From assembly GCA_914767715.1 (NCBI GenBank), contig OU612068.1:6140001-6200000 (forward strand): DNA of 60,000 nt, read 5' to 3'. Under the pieces are notes generated by a model. The model saw only the letters and a list, made by a program, of their open reading frames with translations, did not search any database and was not told the DNA's origin. The position numbers and the translations under genes are program-made. Positions 52,401 to 60,000 of the stretch are shown piece by piece (position 1 is the stretch's first letter; every line of letters starts with the position of its first letter). The stretch is from Membranipora membranacea (Eukaryota > Bryozoa > Gymnolaemata > Cheilostomatida > Membraniporidae).

Positions 52401-52609
52401 TAGCATAAGTGCGGTGGGGTTGATCAGGGATCCATTCTCCCTGGTTTGATGAACCTTAGATGTTTAAGATTTCAATCAAAGACTTCCACTGTCTCAATCA
52501 TTCAGTTACTCTACTGTTTAGTACAAAACCAGTGTCTCTGTCAGTGATGGACTGGCCAAGTAGTGAGTGTGACTTGGTAGAAAGACTCACCTGCACCATT
52601 GCTAGCCAT
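40450..52609 (-). CDS. VPS51: VPS51, subunit of GARP/EARP tethering complexes
   Basis: VPS51 is the shared subunit of GARP and EARP, which tether endosome-derived vesicles at the trans-Golgi and recycling endosomes. Twenty exons: 52591-52609, 51937-52080, 51566-51747, 51112-51267, 50742-50815, 50323-50455, 49970-50058, 49581-49683, 49292-49398, 48714-48813, 48118-48298, 47659-47807, 46939-47055, 46373-46468, 45941-46078, 45284-45516, 44862-44973, 44535-44647, 41169-41247, 40450-40479. All phases agree, giving 784 residues, close to human VPS51. Family landmarks: LLQSYYG near residue 24, then [69 protein letters not shown] and the end VVELICDQG. An alternative in-phase first exon at 52159-52267 would give 814 residues. 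Two U1 genes lie in the 3.3-kb intron 41248-44534, and exon 46939-47055 has a duplicated donor. Confidence 0.97.
41608..41771 (-). ncRNA. U1 spliceosomal snRNA, copy 2
   Basis: A second complete U1 of 164 bases on the minus strand, inside a VPS51 intron of the same orientation. It has the AUACUUACCUG 5' end, stem-loop I, the AUUGCAC U1A loop, the Sm site AAUUUUUGG and the terminal hairpin. Compared with copy 1 it differs at a few positions: GCCUUGCC instead of GCUUUACC in stem II, and one base in loop I. These changes keep the stems pairable, counting G-U wobbles. Upstream blocks match copy 3 in sequence and spacing, so this is probably an active gene. Confidence 0.96.
41772..41832 (-). promoter_or_regulatory. 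Proximal promoter block of U1 copy 2 (PSE-like)
   Basis: On the plus strand, TTGCTCAGGGA, CCAAACTTCCT and AAGTGTGCT lie about 14, 31-41 and 53-61 bases upstream of the U1 start. The last two are at identical distances in copy 3. The 53-61 position is where animal snRNA genes carry the proximal sequence element recognised by SNAPc. The assignment to PSE is inference from position and conservation. Confidence 0.75.
41983..41998 (-). promoter_or_regulatory. Distal element of U1 copy 2 (DSE-like)
   Basis: AGCAGGAGATAATGCC lies 212-227 bases upstream of the RNA start. Copy 3 has AGCGGGAGATAATGCC at 213-228. Sequence between this and the proximal block is mostly not conserved, so it stands out as an enhancer-type distal sequence element. 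The bound factor is unknown. Confidence 0.7.
43225..43388 (-). ncRNA. U1 spliceosomal snRNA, copy 3
   Basis: A third complete U1 of 164 bases, 1.45 kb upstream of copy 2 in the same VPS51 intron and on the same strand. It carries all U1 landmarks. In stem I it reads AUCUAG / CUAGAU where copies 1 and 2 read AUCUUG / CAAGAU, a compensatory double change that keeps the pair. Loop I also differs at two or three bases (GAUCAACAAG). The intact Sm site and compensated stem argue for function. Confidence 0.96.
43389..43449 (-). promoter_or_regulatory. Proximal promoter block of U1 copy 3 (PSE-like)
   Basis: CCAAACTTCCT at 31-41 and AAGTGTGCT at 53-61 bases upstream of the RNA start match copy 2 in both sequence and position, in flanks that otherwise differ. 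This is the expected location of an snRNA proximal sequence element. Confidence 0.75.
43601..43616 (-). promoter_or_regulatory. Distal element of U1 copy 3 (DSE-like)
   Basis: AGCGGGAGATAATGCC at 213-228 bases upstream of the RNA start matches the copy 2 element within one base of spacing. It is inferred to be the distal activating element. Confidence 0.7.
43998..44039. repeat. Perfect 17-bp inverted repeat, AT-rich hairpin
   Basis: The arm ATAGAGATATTATATAC at 43998-44014 is exactly complementary to 44023-44039 around an 8-base loop. It lies in the VPS51 intron that hosts the U1 genes, about 610 bases upstream of U1 copy 3. It is probably a simple palindromic sequence. Confidence 0.9.
44340..44483. 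repeat. MITE-like element, copy A
   Basis: This roughly 145-base segment in a VPS51 intron matches, in inverted orientation, the element at 47452-47622. Shared blocks include GTGTATC-CTGATC, TTTAGTA, GTACCTAAC, CGGGTC and TTCACTCTCTATC. The two ends are partly inverted copies of each other, typical of non-autonomous DNA transposons. It has no coding capacity. Confidence 0.7.
46893..46948. repeat. 28-bp tandem duplication across a VPS51 exon-intron border
   Basis: Two identical 28-base units (46893-46920 and 46921-46948) each contain the minus-strand donor CTAAG|GTAAGTCTAG. The donor at 46938/46937 fits the VPS51 frame. The copy 28 bases further into the intron would shift the frame and hit a stop nine codons on. 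An 8-base start of a third unit follows at 46949. Confidence 0.93.
47240..47396. repeat. Degenerate MITE-like copy C
   Basis: Partial similarity to the neighbouring element at 47452-47622, for example TTAGATACTGACGTTAAATT and ATCAGAGATACA near its end. It is probably an older member of the same family in a VPS51 intron. Boundaries are approximate. Confidence 0.4.
47452..47622. repeat. MITE-like element, copy B
   Basis: An inverted match of the element at 44340-44483, about 170 bases long, with imperfect terminal inverted repeats of about 45 bases (TATCTCTGATCGATAGAGAG against GTATCGCTGATCGTGAGAGT on the other strand). It includes a 12-base G run. It lies in a VPS51 intron and has no coding capacity. 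Confidence 0.7.
52159..52267 (-). CDS. Alternative first exon candidate of VPS51
   Basis: The ATG at 52267 opens 36 codons ([16 protein letters not shown]... to ITGSVL) and reaches a donor at 52159/52158 in phase 1, the phase needed by VPS51 exon 2. An in-frame TGA lies eight codons before the ATG. The segment alternates polar and hydrophobic residues like beta strands and has no counterpart in human VPS51 that I know. The exon at 52591-52609 (MASNGA) fits equally, has the better donor (CAG|GTGAGT) and gives a length nearer to human, so I favour that one. This one may be a second promoter's exon or a chance frame. Confidence 0.4.
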
Positions 52610-53535
52610 ATCTTTTCACCAAGCTTTTATCACAGAGAAATATACTGTTTCAGTAGATTGAGAAGGTCGCCCAACTACTCTTCAAAACTACTCAACAGTA
52701 AGTGTTTTGATACCAGCAACTAGGTAGCAGTAGAGCTCCAATCTGTACGCCAAAATCTGCATCCAGCTGCTAAAATTGAGTTCCCTTCCAACTTTTAACT
52801 TTCGTTTTAACAGGAAGTGGCTGATATCTTGAAACCAATATAGGGCACAAATGTGCTACCCAACAATCATACTCGAAAAGCTTCTATAATCTGAGGCTAT
52901 AAAACAGCAAACTGAGTTGTCTACTCTATGATTCTTCAGAAAACAAGGTATGATAACTTTGAATTCTAATATGTTCACACCAGTGTGTTTGGAAAGCCAG
53001 GGAGGGTGCCGGATGTAATGCTGGGAAAACACAGTGTACACAGGGATGATTAACCCATTTCTATCACTCAACTTGGTGGGACTTGAGAGTAAGCCAGCAG
53101 CAACATATTGGAGCTTCTCAGTGCGGACCACCAACTTTAAATAATTCTTGATTCAGAAGTTTGCTTCACTTAAGACTCACGTTGCTCCGCTTTAAAACGT
53201 CCACCAAACAACAAAAATAGAGCATAGGGACGTATTCACAATAAAGCACTTTGGTCTATGGCATTTATTTTTATGGTTTTTTCATGAATGATGTATTGCT
53301 AAAAACAACATGTACATTGTACTTACATTTCAGCATCTATGTACAAACCAAGTCTATTGAGAAAATCTCAAACAAATCTGATCGGTGTACAAGATACCTT
53401 CATGACTAGATAACACAGTTACTGTCGATGTGACATATAAAATGCAATGGTATTAGCAGTACAGATGAGCCTAGAAATATTGCAGATGATTAGGTACGAA
53501 TTCTTGGTGATGGTCAATATCATGAGAAGCTGTGT
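52610..53535. other. Intergenic region between EMC6 3' end and VPS51 start
   Basis: About 0.9 kb that should hold the VPS51 promoter and the end of the EMC6 transcript. A 92-codon minus-strand frame at 52856-53134 lacks family features and supported splice sites. Confidence 0.5.
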
Positions 53536-56500
53536 TCAGTATACATGTACCATCCCGTATAAGAAAGTCCAGAAGAGCACATATGTCTGAAATATCTGAG
53601 TCAAGGCTTATAACGTTGTAGAATATGTTAATGGGCAAGAAAACAGAAAACTTATCAAAATGATGATCATAGCATGGATCTTCGTATTCCTGTCAAATAG
53701 ATAGCTTTGGGTTCATTGAGGTTCATTTTACACCAAGTTTCGGCAGTTTGTTGTTGTTTATGTCGCTAACTTTTCATTCTGATTACGTTAACAATGGTAA
53801 CGTTGGATGACAAAATTACAAAGAAAAAGAACTTTGTACTAAAAAATTCAGTAATATTTTCAAACAAAATTTTGTGCCAGTATTTCAAAGGACTTTAGAC
53901 ATTGCACTGTCTCGGATCAAAACCAGCCTCTGAGGTGAGTTAACTCGCAAGTATGATGACGTGAAAACTTAGCCCCTGACAGACTTTGCGCTGTACGATT
54001 ATGTAAATGTTGTAAAGGATACGAATAAGCCGCCTACATAGCCATGTGATGCAAATTGTTTTTTAGAGAGAAAAAATTTGTTCCATTCTGTTCCAACTGT
54101 TACGACCAAAGCAACCTATAATGATAACAAGGGGTAAGACATAAAAAGAGGAGCGAACATAATTAAAATTCAGCAGGAAAAAATATGAGCAGTTGGCTGC
54201 AAGTTTAAGGAAAATTAAGGGTTACCGCTTAATTCCCTGAAATCTCATTAGAAACCATCATCATCAGTAGAATCCATTAAGCTCAAACATAGACAAGTTT
54301 GTAAAAATAAAAAAGCATGGGGGTGAAAGATGGGTGCAAAACAGAGAAGGATTGTAAATTTTGTATCTACATAATATTCATGTCCCTACAAAACATCCTT
54401 TCTAGGTTTTTCCATTATGGAACCTAGCTTAGGCAGGCTAATTTATCTTACAAATCTGATATGAGTATCTTTGTTTGTGTTTGGGTAGATGACCATAATG
54501 AAATGAAGGTAAATTGAGATGATTGTACGATAGGTAAAACACATCTCACACTAGACTGGTTCCAAGTTATTGAATAATAAAAGAGTTTTATCACACTGTA
54601 TGTTTACATGACTTACAGTATCAGAAGTCACTGGGAAACATTAAAAATCAGTGGCGAGCCAAAGGGAGTAGGTGAACTCCATTGCAAGGACAAACTGTAA
54701 CGCCGTAAAATATGGTGATCATCATATTATCACAACAAGTAATGTACCCAGTTCTTAACCTGTTCTTGGTGACGATTATTTAATCTCTCGCTACTGTCCT
54801 CAAATTAATTTCTTAGGGACGTGCTTATTGAAAATACATCCATGCCGACTTTTAATTTTTATCATGTTGTAAGGCTCTTGCCTTTTTTTTACTTCTTTTT
54901 TTTTATTCACACCCCCGGCCAAAATAATGGTTCAAGACATTTTTTTAAGTCAATGTTAGGATTTAAATCAAATTGATCAATAAAATTCAGGTTAGATGAG
55001 ATGTCAAACATTTTTATTAGTGATTTAGTCTCGACCTCCCAAACAGGTAAAAATGAGAATACTACTCACAGATACTAAGCTGGCTATGATGAAATAGAAG
55101 ACAAAGCCCCAGACACCTGTTAGACCGAGGATACCAGCAGTACAGCCGGATGCTACAGCGGCTGAGGTTCTACAGTAATCTATCTGTGCGATATTCTGCA
55201 TTATAGACATCTGGCTAAATGGAATCGCTACAAAAATAAAAATTGTTAATACCTTATGCCAAGTTAGACTTAAGCGTATGAATGTTTCTCTTCAAATTTA
55301 TATGTGACTTAGCTTTCCTGGGTACGGAGTTAACACCAATGAGAGCAGCGGTTACAATTTAAAACAGCGAGCTTGATTCCAGGAGTGCAATCAGTCAGAT
55401 CTTCTTGTATTTCATTGGTCAGATAGTCAGTCAGCAGTCAGCATCTATCTTATATTATGTATTAAGATCTCACCCTGTATTCAAATTTCTACATTGTGAA
55501 CAATACAAGATGTTACAAGTAATAAGAAGGCCTAACCAGGAAACAATGCAGTCCACTTTGGATGACTTGAACCTCAGAAGACATGAAATAACTCTATCAG
55601 GAAAAAAAAGCCATACTGATTGCATCTGATTCAAGCTGATGTGAAATACTTAAATTATGACAAAATGGTCGTTCTAAACAAGCCAGTTTTTGACCCCATA
55701 ACTATAAGTATGAGAATCTATATTCAGAGGAATTTATCCTTCCTTGATTGGGGAGGTTATAACGCTATATATTGACCCGGAGATAGTCTGATTTGTAATT
55801 ATAATAATAGAGCAGTATTTCAGATTCAAGGTCTATTTCAAGCTAACTTCTAATTATAGTACTGACTAAATCACACCAACCAACTCATTAAATTGGAGTC
55901 AGTAAAGGCACTCAACCTTGTTTGACACTTTATATTCAGAAGTTAAATTCTCTCTTGATTTGTCAGGTCATAACTCTACATATTGACCCCGGAGACAGCT
56001 TGATTTATTATATCGCTATTGGGCCGCATCTCAGTTTTAAAATCTAATTTCAAGACTTCAAACTAATCTCTAAATATTGCAGTGCGTGCATTCCACAACC
56101 TGACACATACATCGGTTTCACGATACCCACACACTAACATTTTAATAAACAGTTTTCTGAGCTCTGATTTAGGCCCCAATTTGGAGTTGTCCGCTCTCCA
56201 GTTTGGTACTTTTAACCCACGCCGCATAGGAAAAACGTGCTGAGAAGAGGGTTATCTTGAAAACTGCTTATAAAAGGATAAAAATTATTTTTGATTCAGA
56301 ATCTGCAACATTGAAAACTCATATGGTCATAGTTTGAGAAATAATTTTAGTAATTGGATAGTCAATTATAACATTTTCTGCCTGTTTTGCGGACAATTTG
56401 GCAGAAATTTTCATGAGTTTCGTCACTAAAACTAAGATTTATCAACATTCAAGCCTCCAATGATTTTGAAACCCTGTCTCACATGGTTTTCGATGGTGCA

Positions 56501-56709
56501 GACCCTGAATCAAAAATAATTTTTATCCTATCATAAGCTGTTTTCAAGATAACCCTCTTTCAGCAGGTTTTTCCTATGCGGTGTGGGTTAAAAGTACCAA
56601 ACTGAATTGAGGCATAAATAAGAGATCAGAAAACTGTCTATATAATAACAGTTTAATACAATATTATTATAAACATACATTGGGCGGTTAATTGTTGTGG
56701 TTCCATCAT
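53536..56709 (-). CDS. EMC6: EMC6, ER membrane protein complex subunit 6
   Basis: EMC6 is a core membrane subunit of the EMC, which inserts transmembrane segments in the endoplasmic reticulum. Exons 56679-56709, 55070-55227, 54023-54115 and 53536-53586 join with phases 1, 0 and 0 into 110 residues, the same length as human EMC6. The family signatures are IDYCRTS (26-32), TAGILGLTGVWGFVFYF (40-56) in the first membrane hairpin, EWNKFF (73-78), and the closing [20 protein letters not shown] (91-110). Three hydrophobic segments are visible. Exon 1 (MMEPQQLTAQ) is the least certain part. An alternative ATG exon near 57535-57570 (MTRYYQKCV, donor GTGAGT) also ends in phase 1. The last coding exon has only 16 codons plus stop, which simple gene finders can miss. 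Confidence 0.95.
55725..56075. repeat. Direct repeat pair in the EMC6 first intron
   Basis: Segments at about 55725-55865 and 55935-56075 share CTATATTCAGA, GGTTATAACnCTA / GTCATAACTCTA, ATATTGACCCnGGAGA and a TTTCAAG block in the same order, some 200 bases apart. It is a diverged tandem duplication without coding potential. Confidence 0.6.
56199..56604. mobile_element. Foldback MITE-like element with long inverted arms
   Basis: The ends CAGTTTGGTACTTTTAACCC and its reverse complement bound a 406-base element. The outer about 100 bases of each arm (56199-56299 and 56505-56604) match at roughly nine in ten positions, and weaker pairing continues inward to about 56340 and 56455. There is no open frame for a transposase, so it would be non-autonomous. 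No clear target-site duplication is visible. It lies in the EMC6 first intron. Confidence 0.8.
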
Positions 56710-56904
56710 TTTCTTTCTATATCTACACTTCCCTCACTTGATAAATCTAAAAATGATAAGAAACATTGATAGGCATGACATATGAAGTAGTGACAAACTG
56801 GCATCATTTCTATTTGTATTCAATTCAATTTCACTCAGATACAAGATGTTAAGCCTTTGTTAAAGCTCACCAACTTCAGTGGGGCTATCAAGACATACCA
56901 AATC

Positions 56905-57113
56905 TAACCAATGTGTTGGCTCTGATTGGATTGGGGAGAGAAGTTATACCAGGGCAGATGGCACTTTCCTGAAAGTACCTATTGATATTATAGTGAATGT
57001 GAAAGTTATTGGGTTTCACTTTCGCTTTAACTCATTAGGTATATTTAGTGGTCTGACATTGGCTCTTTCCCCACCAATCAGCCAAACAGATCAGAGCCAA
57101 TACATTGGCTAAC
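56905..57113. mobile_element. Short MITE-like element next to the EMC6 start
   Basis: Ends TAACCAATGTGTTGGCTCTG and, on the other strand, TTAGCCAATGTATTGGCTCT form imperfect terminal inverted repeats of about 40 bases in a roughly 210-base element. It has no coding capacity and lies about 200 bases upstream of the proposed EMC6 ATG. Confidence 0.65.
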
Positions 57114-60000
57114 CACAACTTTAAAACTAAAATTGCAACGAGTGAAAGTTTTTTTTGGCAACCCAATGGCCCTGGAAATCCCTGGAAAAAAGTCATTGGT
57201 CACACAATGAAAACGGTCATAATTTGTTGTCATCAATACAATGTCATATGGAAGAGTCCTTCACATACCACCACCAATTTTCATTGTGTTGCGCAAAAAT
57301 GATCCCGTTGGTGTCTACTAGAGAATACCATGGTTTAGCAACAGCCTTAAACCATGTATCAGTTGAAAGGAAATGATGATGTCACTTTCCCTTAATGATT
57401 CCAATTGACCACTACGTGAGCATAAGTCGTATGATGTTGTGGGTCATCAACATATTAAAAGCTCGGTTTTGTTTTATATTATGGTATGATTAAGATACTG
57501 ATTCAGTTATTCTTCGAAAGTTTCGCCATCAACTCACCAACACATTTTTGATAATAACGTGTCATGGTAACCAGCAGTGACAAACAACTTGTGTTAATTT
57601 CGTAGGCAACCGGTATTCTGTATGATAAAACAAATATTTTGAGGGGAAATGTGACATTCTTTTGTGGAAGTTGCTAGACAATAGTGCGTTTGAGATACTG
57701 CCAAAAGGCCCCTCGCTGTTCAATCTAGATGAAAATTAGAAGAGGAATAAAAGATGATGATAGGATTTGAAGATAGCAAAAATGGTGATGATTGCAGTTC
57801 AGTTTGAAGTACTTTCTATACCCAGGTTTCTCAGATTAACCTTCATTGCCGGACTAGCTAGTATGTGTAAAAATAGTAGCTCTGTGAAGGCAACTGGATT
57901 TACAAGCATGTTAACTTTGGCAAGCCAACCCTTCACCCCCCTGAACACTGGTCTATTTATGAATTTTGACTCATAGTGTACAAGTTATACACTTGAGTTC
58001 TAACAGTCTCACGCATAAGACTGGCCGTATCTTATATCTTTGGTTGATGGAAGCTCTCTCAGTTCATAACACCAAGGAGTAACAGTTACATTCTCTCAAT
58101 TACTTCAGAGAATATTATCACTGCTCTTGTGGCTCCAAAACTCATACTGGCAACACTAACTCATTACTGATTGTCTGTAAGACTTACTAGAAGTTTGTGA
58201 AATTGCTTCTATCAACAATCAATCAGAGAGTCTCTTAAGCCAATCAGTACATGTTTTCATGTGTTTATGAATACGACAACTTGAGTAGACTATTATCTGA
58301 ACAATTTGAGAGAGTACAATGAACTAAGAAAGCTTCCCCATCATCATCATAGCATCTTACCTTACCTTCAACTTAATCCAAACCGTCCATATTACGGGCA
58401 CTTTTGGATAAATATACCATCATTATCCTTGTGGGGGGGGGGGGGGTTTAGACTAGAGAGAATTTCATAGCTGAGAAGGTAGGGAATTGTATTATTTCCC
58501 TATTAGTCTAATTCAATTAAGTTAAAGAAAAAGAAAACAATTTGTTAACAGTCAAGCAAACAGTATGGCCTGATGCACCACTCAAGTGATCGTTGGTATG
58601 AAAAGAAAATGCCTGTCCAGTGTTAAAGAAAGGATTTGATTTGAGGTAGACCACAAAAGTTGACCAAAGTGAACCGCATACGTTGTCATCGATATTAGTA
58701 GTGTGTGTTAAACATGATACAGTTAGTCGGGTGGAAAGTACACTTTGACCTCTGACCTCATCAAACATGTATACTTTGCCAATATCCATGAATAGTTTGT
58801 TGGGGGGGGGGGTATGAGGTGGGGGCTCATTGGGTTGATCATAATAATGGCAAAGTATACATGCTTGTAAGATACTTCTACCTATGCTTCCCACCCAAAA
58901 TTTGGAAAATGCAGTTGAGTTGTCCTGACCTATTCCTTGGTTGCTAAGTTTAGGTTAATGGAAATGAGTTAAAACCACCAAAACAGACCAATTGAAGTAA
59001 CCACGATGTAATATGGTATTATTCCTTGATATAATACATGGGACCCCAAACATCTGAGGAACATAAACTGTGTTTAAGAAGGCAAAAGAAGCTTTTGTGT
59101 TCTAAACATTTTTTGTCAATTTCTCTTTGGCTGTGGTTCTGAATTGAATACAATACGGTACTACATAACCCGCAAACTTCAGTTTTTCAATTACAGTTTT
59201 TAGCTAGATTGTTTTGACCTTGACAAAGCTAAGTTCTAATATTTTGAAATATTAGTATATTAGGTACAGCAGGCTGAATTTCCCTAATCTGTGTAAAGTC
59301 TTGTGGTTAAACTTATCACCAAAAATAAACAAAAGTTGGCAACCACCTCTAACTGGATAAACTGGCTCTGATTTTTGCATGCACACAGCAGTGGCACTTA
59401 TTGTGTGCAGAACAAGTATCATCATTAACAAGGAATACAACTCCTGGCAATTGAAGCTTCAAAGAATGAGTAAATAGGCTAGATAAAGGAATAATCAGCC
59501 CTGTAGTATACACTGCAACCAAGCTTCTCTCTCTCATGTATGTCAACATCTCCCTCCCCATAGGCATATGGTTCCAGTAAGGAGAGTACAGGTTTAAAAT
59601 TGTATCAAAATGATATAATGTCTGCTCTTATTCAGTTTTCGGTAATTAATGTCATCTAAATCCCTCTGTGGAGTTAGTTATTAAACGGCGTGGTTATATA
59701 TGATTATTCTTGCCTGCTGATAGCAAGACATCAACTGTTTGTGCATTTTACAGGTCAAGCGTATGTCTGTCTTCTCTAGGTTTTCAGATTTCATGTGTTC
59801 CTCGATCCTCAGTAACTCACACTTTTCACCTATACCGATTACAGCGTTTACAAAATTCCTTTACCATTTAATGCAGCAAAGGATGGATTTGAAGACAAAA
59901 TGAACAAATTACCAATTGAACAATGTGACTAGCTTTTTGACTCTATAGAAACCCAATCCAAAAATCGACATGCATATGGCTGGAGGCTGCGCTATATTTT
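57114..60000. other. Upstream of EMC6: no confident gene
   Basis: It contains two long G-runs (58433-58446 and 58802-58812) and many short frames on both strands. Two minus-strand segments look weakly exon-like: 59752-59829 (EKCELLRIEEHMKSENLEK..., AG before and GT after) and 57799-57952 (ending NLRNLGIESTSN and a stop). I could not connect them or identify a family, so no gene is called. Confidence 0.4.

Noticed and set aside
58517-58894. 125-codon minus-strand frame with PPPHTPPP
   Set aside because: The proline run comes from a G-run, and the rest has no family features or exon signals.
1-60000. Bacterial-type features (operons, CRISPR, toxin systems, phage)
   Set aside because: All genes are intron-containing eukaryotic genes. 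I saw no regularly spaced repeats or prokaryotic gene clusters.

Overview
The window is nuclear DNA of an animal. Genes are split into many short exons with GT-AG introns, and the sequence is AT-rich. Three U1 spliceosomal RNA genes have RNA polymerase II snRNA-type flanks. The protein genes include a KANK-family adaptor (an animal family), a CENPV-like GFA protein, VPS51 and EMC6. Short foldback (MITE-like) repeats sit in introns and between genes. I cannot name the species; an intron-rich marine invertebrate is my best guess, as inference only.

Layout. About 1-16.9 kb, minus strand: 5' and central part of a KANK gene. Fourteen coding exons join in phase; the ankyrin-repeat end lies beyond the low-coordinate edge. 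U1 copy 1 is inside it on the same strand. 16.9-19.3 kb: divergent intergenic region. 19.3-20.4 kb, plus: four-exon CENPV-like gene. 20.95-27.1 kb, minus: a 14-exon gene I do not recognise (about 670 residues) with an internally duplicated 33-residue module. 27.1-34.8 kb: gene-poor, with hairpins, small tandem repeats and a possible broken coding remnant. 34.8-39.7 kb, plus: a five-exon orphan (233 residues). 40.4-52.6 kb, minus: complete VPS51 in 20 exons, with U1 copies 2 and 3 in one intron on the same strand. 53.5-56.7 kb, minus: complete EMC6 in four exons. 56.7-60 kb: foldback repeats, G-runs and weak exon candidates.

The exon models were built by hand: every listed junction has GT and AG, the reading phase is kept across it, and for the known families the protein matches the expected family pattern. 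VPS51 (784 residues with the favoured first exon) and EMC6 (110 residues) come out at about the family's usual lengths. The genes do not form one pathway. VPS51 (endosome-to-Golgi tethering) and EMC6 (ER membrane insertion) are housekeeping membrane-traffic genes, KANK links adhesions to microtubules, and U1 RNA defines 5' splice sites.

Most notable: (1) three intronic U1 genes whose stem differences keep base pairing, two of them with promoter blocks at matching distances (31-41, 53-61 and about 212-228 bases upstream); (2) an unrecognised 670-residue protein with a duplicated 33-residue module; (3) a 28-bp tandem duplication that copied a VPS51 splice donor, where use of the second copy would truncate the protein; (4) two in-phase candidate first exons for VPS51.
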